Assembly (NCBI GenBank): GCA_963708905.1
Contig: CAVPUV010000065.1
Coordinates: 1 to 64,000 of the forward strand
Source: SHZL01 sp963708905
GTDB taxonomy: Bacteria; Pseudomonadota; Gammaproteobacteria; Xanthomonadales; SZUA-36
DNA length: 64,000 nucleotides
Direction: 5' to 3'
The translations under genes and the position numbers were made by a program. The notes under the pieces are model-generated. The model saw nothing but the letters and a program-made list of their open reading frames with translations. It had not been told where the DNA came from and searched no databases. Of the stretch, positions 16,892 to 25,198 are shown piece after piece; the stretch's first letter is position 1; the number at the start of each line of letters is the position of its first letter.

Positions 16892-17456
16892 ATGACCTCA
16901 CCCCTGAAAATCCTCGGCCTGTGCGGCAGCCTGCGCCAGGCTTCCTATAACCGGGCCGCGCTGCGCGTGGCCCAGGAACTGGCGCCAGGCGCCGGGATGC
17001 AGATCGAACGTCGCCGAGATTTCTGACCTGCCGCTGTACAACGAAGACGTTTTTGCGCAGGGGTTTCCGGCCCCCGTCGAGCGGCTGCGGAACCAGATTC
17101 GCGCCGCCGACGCCCTGTTGTTCGTGACCCCGGAATACAACTATTCCATGCCCGGGGTACTTAAAAACGCCATCGACTGGGCCTCGCGCCCGCCAGAGCA
17201 GCCGTTCGCGGGCAAGCCCGCGGCGATCATGGGCGCCAGCCCCGGCGCCCTCGGAACCGCACGGGCACAGTACCACCTGCGCCAGACCCTGGTGTTTCTG
17301 GACGTGCATCCGCTGAACAAGCCGGAAGTGATGATCAGTGCCGCCCACGAGCGTTTTGATGCGCAGGGGCAACTCATCCACGAACCGACGCGCGAGTTCA
17401 TCGCCAAGCTACTTGTAGCACTGGCCGCGTGGACGCAGCGGCTGGCGCAGAGTTAA
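16892..17456 (+). pseudogene. NADPH-dependent FMN reductase, frameshifted
   Basis: The start reads MTSPLKILGLCGSLRQASYN, the N-terminal flavodoxin-like beta-strand and phosphate loop of NADPH-dependent FMN/quinone reductases. After 'MQIERRRDF' the frame stops. The downstream +2 frame continues correctly as EISDLPLYNEDVFAQGFPAP, then 'LLFVTPEYNYSMPGVLKNAIDWASRP' and 'KPAAIMGASPGALGTARAQYHLRQTL', to a normal end at 17456. A single one-base shift between about 17003 and 17018 explains this. The gene is either inactivated or carries a sequencing error. It follows the XdhC pair with a REP-like repeat between them. Confidence 0.85.
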
Positions 17457-17472
17457 GGGGTCCTCTGACCCC
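17457..17472. repeat. Remnant of REP-like palindrome
   Basis: GGGGTCCTCTGACCCC directly follows the FMN reductase stop codon. It keeps both outer ends of the 52-bp palindrome but lacks the middle, which suggests a collapsed copy. Confidence 0.55.
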
Positions 17473-17479
17473 CGAGAAA

Positions 17480-18649
17480 ATGTTTCTTTCCAGAACCGTT
17501 ATTATCCTTGGCCTGGTGTCGTTTCTGAACGATGCGGCCAGCGAAATGATCACCCCCTTGCTGCCGGTTTTTCTCACCGCCGCCCTGGGCGCCGGTCCCG
17601 TGATCGTCGGCTTGGTGGAAGGGATTGCCGAAGCCAGCGCCAGTCTGCTCAAGTTCGTTTCAGGGCGGCTGGCGGATCGCGGCTGGAACCTGAAATGGCT
17701 GGTGACCGGTGGTTATGGCCTTTCCAATACGGCGCGCCCGCTTATCGGCCTGGCAGTCAGTTGGACCTGGGTACTGCTGCTGCGCTTTCTCGACCGCATC
17801 GGCAAGGGGCTGCGCACCTCGCCCCGGGATGCAATGATCGCGGCCAGCAGTGACAGCGGTGTGCGCGGCAAGGCCTTTGCTTTTCAGCGCATGCTCGATC
17901 ACGCCGGTGCGGTGGCCGGACCGGTGCTGGCTTTCGCCTTGCTGGGCTGGGGTGTCGAGTTGCACAACGTGTTCCTGTTGTCCGTGCTGCCGGGAACAGG
18001 GGTGATGCTGTTGCTGTGGTTCGGTCTGCCGGCCACGCCCAGGATCGAACCTTGCGCGCAGAAGCTGGTACGTCTGGACTGGCGTGGCCTGGATTCGAGA
18101 CTGCGCGCGCTGATCATCGCGACCGGCGGACTGGCACTGGCAACGACGCCGGAAGTCTTCCTGGTGCTGTGGGCCCAGGCGCATGGCCTCAAGATCGTCT
18201 GGATCCCGCTTTTGTGGGCGGCGGCGAGCGCCGTGAAGGTGGTAGTGGCCATGCCCGGTGGTTACGGGTCTGACCGCTTTGGGCGTCTGCCTGTTTTGCT
18301 CGTGGGCTGGGTCGGCCGCATCCTGGTCCTCGCCGGGCTGGGATTGACGGCGGCCAGCGACGGGACGATATGGGCATTGTTTCTCGCCTATGCCGGCTGT
18401 CTTTCCTTTACCGAAGCGGCCGAGCGCGCGCTGATCGGTGACCATGCACCTGCCGGGAAAAAGGCCACGGCTTTTGGGCTTTATCACATGACCGGCGGGC
18501 TGCTGGCTTTACCCGGCGCAGTTTTGTTTGGCGCCTTGTGGCAATGGTTTGGCGAGTCGGCAGCGTTTCTGACCGCCGCCGGTCTGACCGCCCTGTCGGT
18601 CACTGTTTTGCTGTTGATCATCCCGGCAAAAAGGCTGGATGCGGTGTAA
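17480..18649 (+). CDS. MFS transporter
   Basis: This 389-residue protein has about twelve hydrophobic helices. The N-terminus 'VIILGLVSFLNDAASEMITPLLPVFL' and 'LKFVSGRLADRGWNLKWLVTGGYGLS' carry the major facilitator loop 2-3 pattern. 'DRIGKGLRTSPRDAMIA' is typical of an uncharacterised MFS subgroup that also includes fosmidomycin-resistance-like and metal-linked carriers. The ATG at 17480 starts just after the REP remnant. Substrate unknown. Confidence 0.85.
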   Translation: MFLSRTVIILGLVSFLNDAASEMITPLLPVFLTAALGAGPVIVGLVEGIAEASASLLKFVSGRLADRGWNLKWLVTGGYGLSNTARPLIGLAVSWTWVLLLRFLDRIGKGLRTSPRDAMIAASSDSGVRGKAFAFQRMLDHAGAVAGPVLAFALLGWGVELHNVFLLSVLPGTGVMLLLWFGLPATPRIEPCAQKLVRLDWRGLDSRLRALIIATGGLALATTPEVFLVLWAQAHGLKIVWIPLLWAAASAVKVVVAMPGGYGSDRFGRLPVLLVGWVGRILVLAGLGLTAASDGTIWALFLAYAGCLSFTEAAERALIGDHAPAGKKATAFGLYHMTGGLLALPGAVLFGALWQWFGESAAFLTAAGLTALSVTVLLLIIPAKRLDAV

Positions 18650-18700
18650 CTGACGCAAGGCATCGACGGTGTGGCCGTTTGGTCCTTAAACTGGTGGTAC

Positions 18701-19810
18701 ATGGAAACCCGCATCGATTTGATCATTGAAGATGCGACCGCCCGGTGCCTGGGAAGCTGGACTGCGTCAAATCTTCACGAAATCGAACAGCGATTGGCCG
18801 TGGTGGACTGGCCGGCAAACGATATTCAGTTTGACTTGGGCGATCTGGACTCAATGGATACGGCGGGTGCGTGGTTGCTTCATCGCACCATCAGTGAACT
18901 CAAAGCTGCCGGCAGGCAGGTTCTGCTCCGCGGTGCTGACGAACAGACCCATCGGCTTCTGCTCCTTGTTGAAAGCAAGAGCGGTGCTGCTGGTGATCCA
19001 CCGAAACCTTATCTGCCCGGCGTGCTGGAGAATATCGGTAGACACAGCGGTGGCCAACTGCAGCAGTACCTGGAATTCCTCAGTTTCATCGGCAATCTTG
19101 CAGGCGTCTCGGCACGGGCAACGCTGCGCCCGTGGCGCATTCGCTGGTCCCAGGTGGTCAGGGAACTACAGGCCGCCGGAGTCAATGCCTTGCCCATTGT
19201 GGGCTTGCTGACTTTCCTCATCGGCATCGTCATCGCCTACCAGGGTGGTATGGTGTTGCAGGACTATGGCGCCAATATCTACGTGGCAGACATCGTCGGC
19301 CTGTCCATGGTCAGGGAACTGGCGCCCTTGATCACGGCGATTATCGTGGCCGGCCGCACCGGCTCGGCGTATACCGCGCAAATCGGGACGATGATGGTTA
19401 CCGAAGAAGTGGACGCACTGCGCAGCATCGGAATCGCCCCGCTGGAAATGCTGGTCCTGCCCAAATTGATTGCCCTGGTGATAGCATTGCCCCTGTTGAC
19501 CGTTTTCGCCGATGCCATGGGACTGTTTGGCGGCCTGATCATGTCGAGTTCCATGCTCGGTTTGAACCCGGCCACCTTCATGGTCCGGCTGGCACAGGCT
19601 TTGACGCTTGATTCCTACCTCAGCGGAGTTGGCAAGGCGCCGGTTTTTGCCGCGATCATCGCGGCCGTGGGCTGCTTCCAGGGTTTCCGGGTTTTTGGCA
19701 GCGCTGGCAGTGTTGGCCGGCAGACGACGGTCAGCGTGGTCGAGTCGATTTTCCTGGTCATCATCGTGGATGCGGCCTTTTCCGTGGCCTTCAGCAAACT
19801 GGGGATTTGA
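18701..19810 (+). CDS. MlaE-family ABC permease with N-terminal STAS-like domain
   Basis: This is a 369-residue protein. Residues about 1-100 look like a STAS domain ('IQFDLGDLDSMDTAGAWLLHRTISELKAAGRQVLL'). Residues 110-369 are an MlaE permease with 'IGIVIAYQGGMVLQDYGANIYVADIVGLSMVRELAPLITAIIVAGRTGSAY' and 'EEVDALRSIGIAPLEMLVLPK'. The MlaE family moves phospholipids or hydrophobic compounds between inner and outer membrane with an MCE protein. The fused STAS domain replaces a separate MlaB. It heads an operon with the next three genes. Confidence 0.92.
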   Translation: METRIDLIIEDATARCLGSWTASNLHEIEQRLAVVDWPANDIQFDLGDLDSMDTAGAWLLHRTISELKAAGRQVLLRGADEQTHRLLLLVESKSGAAGDPPKPYLPGVLENIGRHSGGQLQQYLEFLSFIGNLAGVSARATLRPWRIRWSQVVRELQAAGVNALPIVGLLTFLIGIVIAYQGGMVLQDYGANIYVADIVGLSMVRELAPLITAIIVAGRTGSAYTAQIGTMMVTEEVDALRSIGIAPLEMLVLPKLIALVIALPLLTVFADAMGLFGGLIMSSSMLGLNPATFMVRLAQALTLDSYLSGVGKAPVFAAIIAAVGCFQGFRVFGSAGSVGRQTTVSVVESIFLVIIVDAAFSVAFSKLGI

Positions 19811-19813
19811 GTC

Positions 19814-20635
19814 ATGCCAGTCCAGCAGGGTTTGACCGACTCTCCCGCACACGCACCTGCGGGTGGGTTCGTGCTCGAAGGACATGAGCTGGCGATGTCT
19901 TATGGCCGGCGGCGTGTGTTCGAAGGCATCAACCTGGGTATCAGGCAAGGCGAAGTGCTCGCCATTGTCGGTGGCAGTGGCAGCGGAAAATCAACCTTGA
20001 TGCGGCAGCTCGCCTTGTTACAGACCCCGACCTCCGGTTCGGTCATGATTTTTGGCGTCACCGTGTCCGACATGGAGGCGGCCAAAGCCAATTCACTGCG
20101 CCGGCGCCTGGGTGTCATGTTTCAAAATGGCGCCCTGTTTGGCGATCTGACGGTGCTCGAAAATGTCAGCATGCCCTTGCAGGAACACACGCAATTAAGC
20201 TTGCCACTGATCGAACAGGTGGCCATGCTGAAAATTGCCCTGGCGGGTCTTGAGCCGGATGTGGCCGCGCTGTATCCCAGCCAGTTGAGCGGCGGGATGC
20301 GCAAGCGGGCCGCTGTCGCCCGCGGGATTGCACTGGATCCGGCCATACTCTTCCTGGATGAACCCAGCTCCGGACTGGACCCGATCAGCGCGGACGCGAT
20401 GGATGAGCTGGTGCTGCAGTTGAAAGAGACTCTGGGCCTGACAGTGATCCTGGTCACCCACGACATGGATTCCCTGTGGCGGGTTGCGGATCGGATTCTG
20501 TTATTGTCTGATGGCAGGGTTGCCGCCGAGGGCACGATTCAACAACTGGTGGATTCCAGCAACGAAGTGGCCAGGGAATTTTTTTACAGCCGTCGTGGAC
20601 GGGCCTCAGGAGCCATGTATGAGCAGCACAAATGA
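19814..20635 (+). CDS. MlaF-type ABC ATP-binding protein
   Basis: This 273-residue ATPase has Walker A 'GGSGSGKSTL' near residue 53, the signature 'LSGGMRKRAAVARGIALDP' near residue 157 (the GGM(R/K)KR form typical of Mla/MCE transporters), Walker B 'ILFLDEPSSGLDP' and the His switch 'VILVTHDMD'. It starts 3 bases after the MlaE-like gene and overlaps the MCE gene by 4 bases. It drives lipid transport with the MlaE-like permease. Confidence 0.93.
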   Translation: MPVQQGLTDSPAHAPAGGFVLEGHELAMSYGRRRVFEGINLGIRQGEVLAIVGGSGSGKSTLMRQLALLQTPTSGSVMIFGVTVSDMEAAKANSLRRRLGVMFQNGALFGDLTVLENVSMPLQEHTQLSLPLIEQVAMLKIALAGLEPDVAALYPSQLSGGMRKRAAVARGIALDPAILFLDEPSSGLDPISADAMDELVLQLKETLGLTVILVTHDMDSLWRVADRILLLSDGRVAAEGTIQQLVDSSNEVAREFFYSRRGRASGAMYEQHK

Positions 20636-21576
20636 CTAGCAAATCGAGTTACATGCTGGTGGGTATCTTCGTGCTGGTCCTGGGCGCGGCCTTTATCTGG
20701 GGTGTTCTCTGGATCAGTGCCGGTGGCACACCGCAACATCTGGACCGGTATCTGGTCTACATGAGCGATTCTGTTTCCGGTTTGAATGTCGATGCCCCGG
20801 TCAAATATCGCGGCGTCGATATCGGCAAAGTGGAGCAACTTGGCATCGACAGCAAGAACCTGGAGCACGTACGTTTGTTGCTGCAGGTACGCCAGGGCAC
20901 GCCCATCACCGAAGACACCGTGGCGACCCTCGAGTACCAGGGCCTGACCGGAATAGCCAATATCAATCTGAGTGGCGGCCGGGCCGGCTCACAGCCGCTG
21001 GCGCGGACCCCCGGTGAAGAGTATCCGGTAATAAAAGGCCGCCCGTCGATTTTTGCCAGCCTGGAGACGACCTTGTCGGATCTGCTGACCAACCTGACTC
21101 AGACCTCAGCCGGTATCAATGCCCTGCTGGGCGAGGAAAACCGCGTCAACGTCTCCCGCTCCATCGAAAATGTGGCCATTTTTACCGACCGCTTCGCCAA
21201 GCAATCGGGCAAGCTCGAGGAAATCATCGCCCACCTGGATGCGACGCTGGAAAATACGCGCGCAGCGAGCGCGGACTTGCCGCAAGTGATGCGACAGTTT
21301 TCTCACAGTGCACAAGCCATCACCCGCATGGCCGATCAGATTCGAACCATGGGTGAAGACCTTGCCGCGGCCAGCGCTGGAATCGAGCGTACCGTGGATG
21401 CCAGCAGCGATGATCTGGTCGATTTTACCCGCACCACTTTGCCGGAGATCAGTGAAACGGTGTACGAACTCAGGTTGGCAGCGGAAAACCTGCGGCGTAT
21501 GAGTGACGCTCTGGCGCAGAACCCCAGCTTGTTGATTTATGGCGCTCCCGAGCCAAAACCGGGGCCCGGAGAATGA
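20632..21576 (+). CDS. MlaD/MCE family substrate-binding protein
   Basis: This 314-residue protein has one N-terminal membrane helix ('YMLVGIFVLVLGAAFIWGVLWI'), then the MCE domain ('YLVYMSDSVSGLNVDAPVKYRGVDIGKVEQLGID' and 'TPITEDTVATLEYQGLTGIANINLSGG', residues about 38-115). A long helical, coiled-coil-like tail (about 145-300) should form a needle or tunnel. It is the periplasmic ring component of the Mla-like operon. ATGA coupling is seen on both sides. Confidence 0.92.
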   Translation: MTSKSSYMLVGIFVLVLGAAFIWGVLWISAGGTPQHLDRYLVYMSDSVSGLNVDAPVKYRGVDIGKVEQLGIDSKNLEHVRLLLQVRQGTPITEDTVATLEYQGLTGIANINLSGGRAGSQPLARTPGEEYPVIKGRPSIFASLETTLSDLLTNLTQTSAGINALLGEENRVNVSRSIENVAIFTDRFAKQSGKLEEIIAHLDATLENTRAASADLPQVMRQFSHSAQAITRMADQIRTMGEDLAAASAGIERTVDASSDDLVDFTRTTLPEISETVYELRLAAENLRRMSDALAQNPSLLIYGAPEPKPGPGE

Positions 21577-22292
21577 ACTTTTCCCAACAGCAAAATCGCC
21601 TCGGCGCGAATTCGATGTTCCGGCAATCCCTGTCTGCCTGGGCCCATCCATGCCGCCTGGTTTTGCCCGTCACGCTGCTGCTTTTCATGTCTGGCTGCGG
21701 TTTGTTCGGCGGTATGCCTGGCGCATCGAAAACCATCGCCCGGCAGGCCTATGTGTTGCAGGGGGACGGGATTTCCGGCGCGGTTGATGTCGCGGCGGCC
21801 AGGTCGTGCCTGAGCCTGCGGGTCAGCGCAACTGCATCGGCGCCGGGGTATGGAACCACCCGCATGGCGTATACCACGCAGCCGCCACGGCTGGATTATT
21901 TTGCTCACCATGAATGGGCCGACCTGCCGGCAAGAATGCTTGCGGCCCTGATGGAGACTCGCCTTGACGCCAGTAGCCTGCTCGGTACGGTACTCACCGG
22001 TTCATCCGACATCAGGACGGATTTGCGGCTGGATTCAGAGCTTAAAAGTCTGCGCCAGGATTTCACCGGTGACCAAAGCACGCTTGCCCTGGAGATCAAG
22101 ATCACTCTGGTCGATGTTTCCGGGCGCTCCCTGTTGAACACGAAAACGTTCAGTTACACGGAAGCCAGCGATGGCTCCGGTCCAGAAGCGGGAGCGAGAG
22201 CGGCGAACCGGGCCGTGGACCGGTTTCTCGCCGAACTGACGGTCTTTGTGGCCGATTCGATAGCCGGTTTCGATTGCCCGGACAAGTCGTAA
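21573..22292 (+). CDS. ABC-type transport auxiliary lipoprotein (PqiC/DUF330-like)
   Basis: This 239-residue protein has a lipoprotein signal with lipobox 'LLLFMSGC' (Cys about residue 40; the signal is preceded by an unusually long n-region). The body fits the ABC-type transport auxiliary family: 'RSCLSLRVSATASAPGYGTTRMAYTTQPPRLDYFAHHEWADLPARMLAALM' resembles the conserved 'pgy.t.rm.Y......l.yfa...W...p..ml' pattern. The family partners MCE transporters as an outer-membrane-anchored lipoprotein. It is the last gene of the Mla-like operon. Confidence 0.85.
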   Translation: MNFSQQQNRLGANSMFRQSLSAWAHPCRLVLPVTLLLFMSGCGLFGGMPGASKTIARQAYVLQGDGISGAVDVAAARSCLSLRVSATASAPGYGTTRMAYTTQPPRLDYFAHHEWADLPARMLAALMETRLDASSLLGTVLTGSSDIRTDLRLDSELKSLRQDFTGDQSTLALEIKITLVDVSGRSLLNTKTFSYTEASDGSGPEAGARAANRAVDRFLAELTVFVADSIAGFDCPDKS

Positions 22293-22320
22293 TGAGCAGC
22301 CTGATTTGATGATCAACCCT

Positions 22321-22468
22321 AAGGAAACTCTGATTAATTCAGAGTTTCCTTGGCACAGGGATGTGCCAACATTTTCAATGGCTGTAAGCCATTGAAAATG
22401 AAGCCAAACAAAAATCACACTTTTTTGTTTGGCGTGCTCTGATAATTCAAGGATGAATTATTCAGAGC
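22321..22468. repeat. Composite multi-hairpin element A
   Basis: Five hairpins stand in a row: 22321-22351 (perfect 13-bp stem, AAGGAAACTCTGA arm), 22352-22367 (GGCACA stem), 22370-22400 (perfect 13-bp stem, CATTTTCAATGGC arm), 22403-22433 (12-bp stem, GCCAAACAAAAA arm) and 22436-22468 (about 14 bp with one bulged base). The middle two recur in the element at 24026-24177. It fills the gap before gcvT and ends 20 bases before its ATG. It may be a mobile repeat or a structured leader. Confidence 0.85.
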
Positions 22469-22487
22469 TTCACTAAGGAGATTATTG

Positions 22488-23570
22488 ATGCAACGTACAC
22501 CGCTGTTTGCTGCCCATCTTGCCGCCGGGGCCCGCATGGTGGACTTTTCCGGCTGGGAAATGCCCATCAACTACGGCTCGCAAATCGATGAACACCACCA
22601 GGTGCGCCAGGACGCGGGTATGTTTGATGTTTCCCACATGACCGTTGTGGACGTCCACGGCGCTGGCGCCCGTGCTTATTTGCAGCACTTGCTGGCCAAT
22701 GACGTGGCGCGTTTGACCGCAACTGGCAAAGCGCTGTACAGCTGCATGCTCAATGAGCAGGGTGGCGTGGTCGATGACCTGATCACCTACTTTCTGGCCG
22801 GTGACATGTTTCGTCTGGTGGTTAACGCCGCCACGCGGGCAAAAGACCTGCGCTGGATGCAGGCCCAGGCCGGGGATTTTGCGGTGCGGATCGGCGAACA
22901 GGCTGATCTGGCGATGATCGCGGTGCAAGGGCCTGCCGCCCGGCACAAAGCCTTGTCGGTATTGCCGGCGGGGACGGCAGCGGCGGCACAACTGCAGCCC
23001 TTCTTCGCCGGGCAGTTCGGCGATTTGTTCATTGCCCGCACCGGTTATACCGGTGAAGACGGATTCGAAATCAGCCTGCCGGCAAGCCAGGCGCGGGATC
23101 TGTGGGACCGCCTGCTGGCTGCCGGGGTGAAACCCTGTGGCCTGGGCGCGCGCGACAGCCTGCGGCTGGAAGCCGGGATGAACCTGTACGGTCAGGACAT
23201 GAACGAAGACGTGACCCCGCTGGAGTCGGCGCTGGGCTGGACGGTGGCGATGAAAAGCGAACGTGAATTTATCGGCCGCAAGGCGCTGGAGGCACAGCAA
23301 AAGGCTGGACCCTGCCGCCGCCTGGTGGGGCTGGTGTTACAGGACCGCGGAGTGCTGCGGGCCGGCCAGGTTGTCGTCACGACCGCAGGTGAAGGGCTGA
23401 CCACCAGTGGTGGTTTCTCGCCCACGCTGCAGCGGGCCATCGCCTTTGCCCGCATACCGCGCGGCGAGGCCGCGGACTGCACGGTGGATATTCGCGGAAA
23501 GCGCCTGCCGGCGCGCATTGTCACGCCACCTTTCGTGCGCCATGGCAAGGCTTGTGCAGGGATTTTGTAA
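22488..23570 (+). CDS. gcvT: Aminomethyltransferase, glycine cleavage T protein
   Basis: This 360-residue protein is the folate-dependent T protein of the glycine cleavage system. It takes the methylamine-loaded lipoyl arm of GcvH and releases ammonia and methylenetetrahydrofolate. 'HLAAGARMVDFSGWEMPINYG' and 'DAGMFDVSHM' open the protein; 'YTGEDGFEIS' and 'GLGARDSLRLEAGMNLYGQDM' are conserved substrate-site stretches; 'FIGRKAL' follows. The ATG at 22488 has CTAAGGAG upstream. gcvH is next, and gcvP and lpd are not adjacent. Confidence 0.96.
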   Translation: MQRTPLFAAHLAAGARMVDFSGWEMPINYGSQIDEHHQVRQDAGMFDVSHMTVVDVHGAGARAYLQHLLANDVARLTATGKALYSCMLNEQGGVVDDLITYFLAGDMFRLVVNAATRAKDLRWMQAQAGDFAVRIGEQADLAMIAVQGPAARHKALSVLPAGTAAAAQLQPFFAGQFGDLFIARTGYTGEDGFEISLPASQARDLWDRLLAAGVKPCGLGARDSLRLEAGMNLYGQDMNEDVTPLESALGWTVAMKSEREFIGRKALEAQQKAGPCRRLVGLVLQDRGVLRAGQVVVTTAGEGLTTSGGFSPTLQRAIAFARIPRGEAADCTVDIRGKRLPARIVTPPFVRHGKACAGIL

Positions 23571-23625
23571 GTGGATCGCAGTCGGGCTAGAATGCCGGAC
23601 ACAATAACGCACGAGGGACCCCACA

Positions 23626-24012
23626 ATGAGTGATATACCTACCGATCTGCGCTACCGTGACAGCCACGAATGGGTGCGCCTTGAAGATGACGGCAGTGTG
23701 GTGGTCGGCATTTCCGATCATGCCCAGGCTGCCCTGGGCGACATGGTGTTCGTTGAACTGCCGGAACCCGGACTCAGCTATGCCCAGGGAGATGCCTGCG
23801 CGGTGGTGGAATCGGTCAAGGCGGCATCTGATATTTACGCGCCGATCTCAGGCGAGATTATTGAATTCAACAGTGCGCTGGAAGATGACCCGGCCCTGGT
23901 CAACTCCGATCCCTACGGCGACGGCTGGTTGTTCAGCATGACGCCGCATAACCCGGATGAGCTGGATCAGCTGCTGACTGCCGCGCAGTACGCGGAATTG
24001 CAGGACGACTGA
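23626..24012 (+). CDS. gcvH: Glycine cleavage system H protein
   Basis: This 128-residue protein carries the lipoyl-lysine motif 'VVESVKAASDIYAPISGEI' with Lys65 as attachment site. It also has the usual 'DSHEWVRLEDDGSVVVGISDHAQAALGDMVFVELPEPG'. Length is normal. It shuttles the aminomethyl group between P, T and L proteins and lies 55 bases after gcvT. Confidence 0.97.
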   Translation: MSDIPTDLRYRDSHEWVRLEDDGSVVVGISDHAQAALGDMVFVELPEPGLSYAQGDACAVVESVKAASDIYAPISGEIIEFNSALEDDPALVNSDPYGDGWLFSMTPHNPDELDQLLTAAQYAELQDD

Positions 24013-24025
24013 GCCGGCCCTGGTA

Positions 24026-24177
24026 AGTGCCCGTCCATAAACGCCACATGCCAACGCGGCACACGGATGTGCCGCCATTTTCAATGGTGTATTCATTGAA
24101 AATGTGAGCGCAGCAAAACCACGTTTTTGCGTAGCGAATCCATAACGGGCTGGGATGCCCGTTTATGGACAAACACT
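24026..24177. repeat. Composite multi-hairpin element B
   Basis: An outer pair of 18-bp arms (24026-24043 and 24160-24177; core GTCCATAAACG) encloses a GGCACA-cgga-TGTGCC hairpin (24058-24073), a CATTTTCAATG hairpin (24076-24104), an A/T-rich imperfect hairpin (about 24108-24135) and a CCATAACGGGC hairpin with one bulged base (24139-24169). Order and inner sequences parallel element A at 22321-22468. The right arm overlaps the purC stop codon. Confidence 0.82.
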
Positions 24178-25078
24178 AGCTAGCCGGGCCGGTCAGCCGG
24201 ACAAAAGCTTCGCGATACCTGGCGGCCGTGGCGGCAATGACCTCCGCCGGCAGAACAGGACCCGGGGCGGTTTTGTTCCAGTCCAGGGTTTCCAGGTAAT
24301 CACGCACATATTGTTTGTCAAAACTGGGCGGGCTGGTGCCGGGCGCATAGGATTCGACCGGCCAGAAGCGTGAGGAATCCGGGGTCAACATTTCATCCAT
24401 CACCCGCAGGTGTCCGCTACTGTCGAGGCCGAATTCAAACTTGGTGTCGGCTATGATGATGCCGCGCCGTGCCGCGTGTGTAACTGCATGGCGGTAGAGG
24501 GCGATACTGGCGTCGCGTACGTCCGCGGCCAGTTGTGGCCCGATCGCCCCGATCACTTCATCGAAAGTGATATTCTCATCATGGTGCCCGGCCGCGGCCT
24601 TGCTGGACGGCGTGAACAGCACTTCGGGCAAGCGCTCGGCCTGGCGCAGGCCTGGCGGCAGCTTGATACCGCTGATCGTCCCTGTTGCCTGGTAATCCTT
24701 CCAGCCGGAACCGATCAGGTAGCCGCGCACAACCGCTTCCAGCGGCAAGGGTTTGAGCCGTTTCACGATCACCGCCCGGTCCTTCAGCATGGCCAGTTGT
24801 TGCGGATCAGTGAGTACCTGAGCGATATCGATGCCGGCCAGGTGATTGGGCACGATAGCCGCGGTACGGCCAAACCAGAAGCTCGAAATAAGGGTGAGGA
24901 TTTTGCCTTTGCCGGGAATGGGGTCAGGCAGCACGACGTTGAACGCCGACAGGCGGTCCGAGGCGACGATCATCATCCGTTCATCGTCGATGGCGAAGCT
25001 GTCCCGCACCTTGCCCTGGTGAATCAGCGGGAATCCGGTGATGAGGCTGGCATGATACTCTGTGCTTGAGATGCTCAA
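24176..25078 (-). CDS. purC: Phosphoribosylaminoimidazole-succinocarboxamide synthase
   Basis: This is a 300-residue SAICAR synthetase of purine synthesis, which joins CAIR and aspartate with ATP. Signatures are 'FPLIHQGKVRDSFAIDDERMMIVASDRLSAFNVVLPDPIPGKGKILTLIS', 'EAVVRGYLIGSGWKDYQATGTISGIKLPPGL' and 'IIIADTKFEFG', the long form of the enzyme. I chose TTG at 25078 because GGAG lies five bases before it and it gives a normal length. ATG codons at 25123 and upstream would add about 15-50 unrelated residues. It is divergent from the DnaJ-like gene. Confidence 0.92.
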   Translation of the reverse strand: MSISSTEYHASLITGFPLIHQGKVRDSFAIDDERMMIVASDRLSAFNVVLPDPIPGKGKILTLISSFWFGRTAAIVPNHLAGIDIAQVLTDPQQLAMLKDRAVIVKRLKPLPLEAVVRGYLIGSGWKDYQATGTISGIKLPPGLRQAERLPEVLFTPSSKAAAGHHDENITFDEVIGAIGPQLAADVRDASIALYRHAVTHAARRGIIIADTKFEFGLDSSGHLRVMDEMLTPDSSRFWPVESYAPGTSPPSFDKQYVRDYLETLDWNKTAPGPVLPAEVIAATAARYREAFVRLTGPAS

Positions 25079-25198
25079 TGTTGCTCCCGCTGTGACATTT
25101 CCCAGTATTGTACGTGCCCGCATGATGGGTTTCGATGCTTGCAAGAATTTGACGATGATTTTTATCATGAACAGACAGACAAAACACTCCCACAGCTC

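Noticed and set aside
22321..22487. Glycine riboswitch before gcvT
   Set aside because: The hairpin array does not show the conserved tandem glycine aptamer core, and a similar array lies downstream of gcvH before a convergent gene, so a gcv-specific switch is unlikely.
22321..24177. Integron attC sites around a gcv cassette
   Set aside because: No integrase and no attC core sites (GTTRRRY) pairing across the elements were seen; several separate hairpins do not fit a single attC fold.
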